A stretch of DNA of 64,000 bases from Micropruina sp. (GTDB lineage Bacteria; Actinomycetota; Actinomycetes; Propionibacteriales; Propionibacteriaceae). The notes below the pieces were generated by a model that worked only from the letters and a program-made list of their open reading frames with translations, was not told the origin of the DNA and did not search any database. Location of the stretch: positions 806,001 through 870,000 of the forward strand of contig JADJTM010000001.1 of the NCBI GenBank assembly GCA_016711205.1. The letters are read 5' to 3'. Shown piece after piece: positions 63,197 to 64,000 of this stretch. How positions within the stretch are numbered: the stretch's first letter is position 1; each line of letters begins with the position of its first letter. A program made the position numbers and the translations under genes.

Positions 63197-64000
63197 TCAG
63201 GCCAGCGGAATCGAGACCCGGGCCACCGTGCCGGTTCCGGTCTCGGCCGATCTCAAGGTGAACTCACCACCCAGGTCATCCACCAGCGTGGTGACTATCG
63301 ACAGCCCCAGGCTGTTGGTCGAGCCCAGCTCGAAGTCGGGCGGAAGCGGCTCGCCATCGTTGGTCACTTCGACCACCAACCGTCCATCGGCCTGACGCGG
63401 CTTCACCCAGACGACGCCACGCCGCTCGCCCAGGCCGTGCTCGATCGCGTTCTGGCACAGCTCGGTCAGCACCAGCGACAGGCTGGTCGCCACGTCCGCC
63501 GGCACGTACCCGAAGGTGCCCTCGCGGCGAAGCTGCACCGGCCCGCCGGTGGCGGCGACGTCCACCACCATGCGCAGCAGGCGGTCGGCGACGTCGTCGA
63601 ACTTCACCGAGGTGTCGAACGCCTGGGAGAGGATCTCGTGCACGACGGCGATCGCGCCGACGCGCTTCATCGCATCGCTGAGTGCCCCCTTGGCCTCCGG
63701 CAGCGAGATGCGCCGGGCCTGCAGCCGCAGCAGCGCCGCCACCGTCTGCAGGTTGTTCTTGACCCGGTGGTGGATCTCGCGGATGGTGGCGTCCTTGGTG
63801 ACCAGTTGCCGCTCGCGGCTGCGCAACTCGGTGGTGTCGCGGCAGAGCACCAGCTGGCCCACCGGACCCTCGGCGTCGTTGAGCTTGATGATCCGCATGC
63901 GCAACTGGACGTCGGGGGTCTCGATCTCGATCTCTTGCTGGCCCTGGCCGCGCAGCACGTTGGGCAGCGACATCTCCACCGGGGCCCGGTTGCGCAGCAG
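63197..64000 (-). CDS. PdtaS-like sensor histidine kinase, C-terminal part (runs off right edge)
   Basis: The visible 268 residues begin mid-gene (LLRNRAPVEMSLPN at the edge). They contain a PAS-like segment (VQLRMRIIKLNDAEGPVGQL, VLCRDTTELRSRERQLVTKD), the HisKA_2 dimerisation box ATIREIHHRVKNNLQTVAAL with the phospho-accepting His, the N box LVLTELCQNAIEHGLG, and G boxes LGLSIVTTLVDDLGGEFTLR and ETGTGTVARVSIPLA. This is the layout of mycobacterial PdtaS, a kinase for the ANTAR antiterminator PdtaR. The N-terminal GAF-like domain lies outside the window. Confidence 0.9.
   Translation of the reverse strand: MLRNRAPVEMSLPNVLRGQGQQEIEIETPDVQLRMRIIKLNDAEGPVGQLVLCRDTTELRSRERQLVTKDATIREIHHRVKNNLQTVAALLRLQARRISLPEAKGALSDAMKRVGAIAVVHEILSQAFDTSVKFDDVADRLLRMVVDVAATGGPVQLRREGTFGYVPADVATSLSLVLTELCQNAIEHGLGERRGVVWVKPRQADGRLVVEVTNDGEPLPPDFELGSTNSLGLSIVTTLVDDLGGEFTLRSAETGTGTVARVSIPLA

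Overview
The window is chromosomal DNA of a high-GC actinobacterium, most likely a member of the Propionibacteriales/Propionibacteriaceae. Supporting signs are the strong G/C bias at third codon positions, frequent GTG starts, and actinobacterial hallmark genes: whiB1, a pdtaS-like kinase, a DivIVA protein, nucS, kgd, the GlgE glycogen pathway and a DUF2550 gene. Methylmalonyl-CoA epimerase and a PduO-type cobalamin adenosyltransferase fit a B12-dependent propionate pathway. As I recall the M. tuberculosis map, the order lysA-hom-...-rho-rpmE-prfA-prmC-ywlC-wecA-atp-DUF2550-...-nucS-...-mce-...-ybbN-...-glgB-glgE is broadly shared with that genome, so the backbone is old and vertically inherited. 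Accessory DNA has been dropped into it at recognisable points.

Layout. 1-137: start of a cysteine desulfurase leaving the window on the minus strand. 328-8725: glycogen/alpha-glucan operon glgX-glgE-maltokinase-glgB plus a GNAT/Nudix fusion, with overlapping starts. 8740-9720: first island of palindromic repeats. 9758-13262: YbbN-like protein, glutamine amidotransferase, phosphoglucomutase. 13254-13547: a 152-bp tandem repeat. 13542-19176: PH-domain membrane protein with a 51-residue membrane partner, methylmalonyl-CoA epimerase, DivIVA-like protein, AI-2E transporter, nucS, a small Cys/His protein, and an alpha/beta hydrolase broken by an in-frame stop. 19245-23414: an old IS3-like element carrying two further IS3-family insertions, one with a clean 3-bp target duplication. 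23497-36231: cobalamin adenosyltransferase, then (minus strand) the rpmE, prfA-prmC-ywlC-wecA and complete F1Fo ATP synthase cluster. 36435-42271: ABC-F ATPase and HelD-type helicase converging on an 86-bp palindrome, then rho. 42569-43789: GT87 glycosyltransferase. 43922-51441: a LacI-ABC transporter-GH144-like-GH3 sugar operon. 51603-54972: thrH-hom-lysA. 55150-55221: tRNA-Arg(CCG). 55920-56925: second repeat island. 57068-61013: kgd with an apparent one-base insertion. 61127-64000: galK, a membrane protein, whiB1 and a pdtaS-like kinase running off the right edge.

The most interesting structure is the sugar operon. It lies precisely between two 98-bp near-identical direct repeats (43863-43960 and 51544-51641), and each repeat supplies the last 12 codons and the stop of an unrelated gene (GH3 on one side, thrH on the other). 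Recombination between them would remove the whole regulator-transporter-hydrolase cassette and leave thrH intact. Together with the GH144-type and GH3 enzymes this looks like a swappable glycan-utilisation cassette, perhaps for beta-1,2-glucans. The other recurrent theme is repeat families: two islands of an ATCCCGGCG..CGCCGGGAT palindrome, and a GGGGACGGTTC family found after pgm and between the ABC-F and HelD genes.
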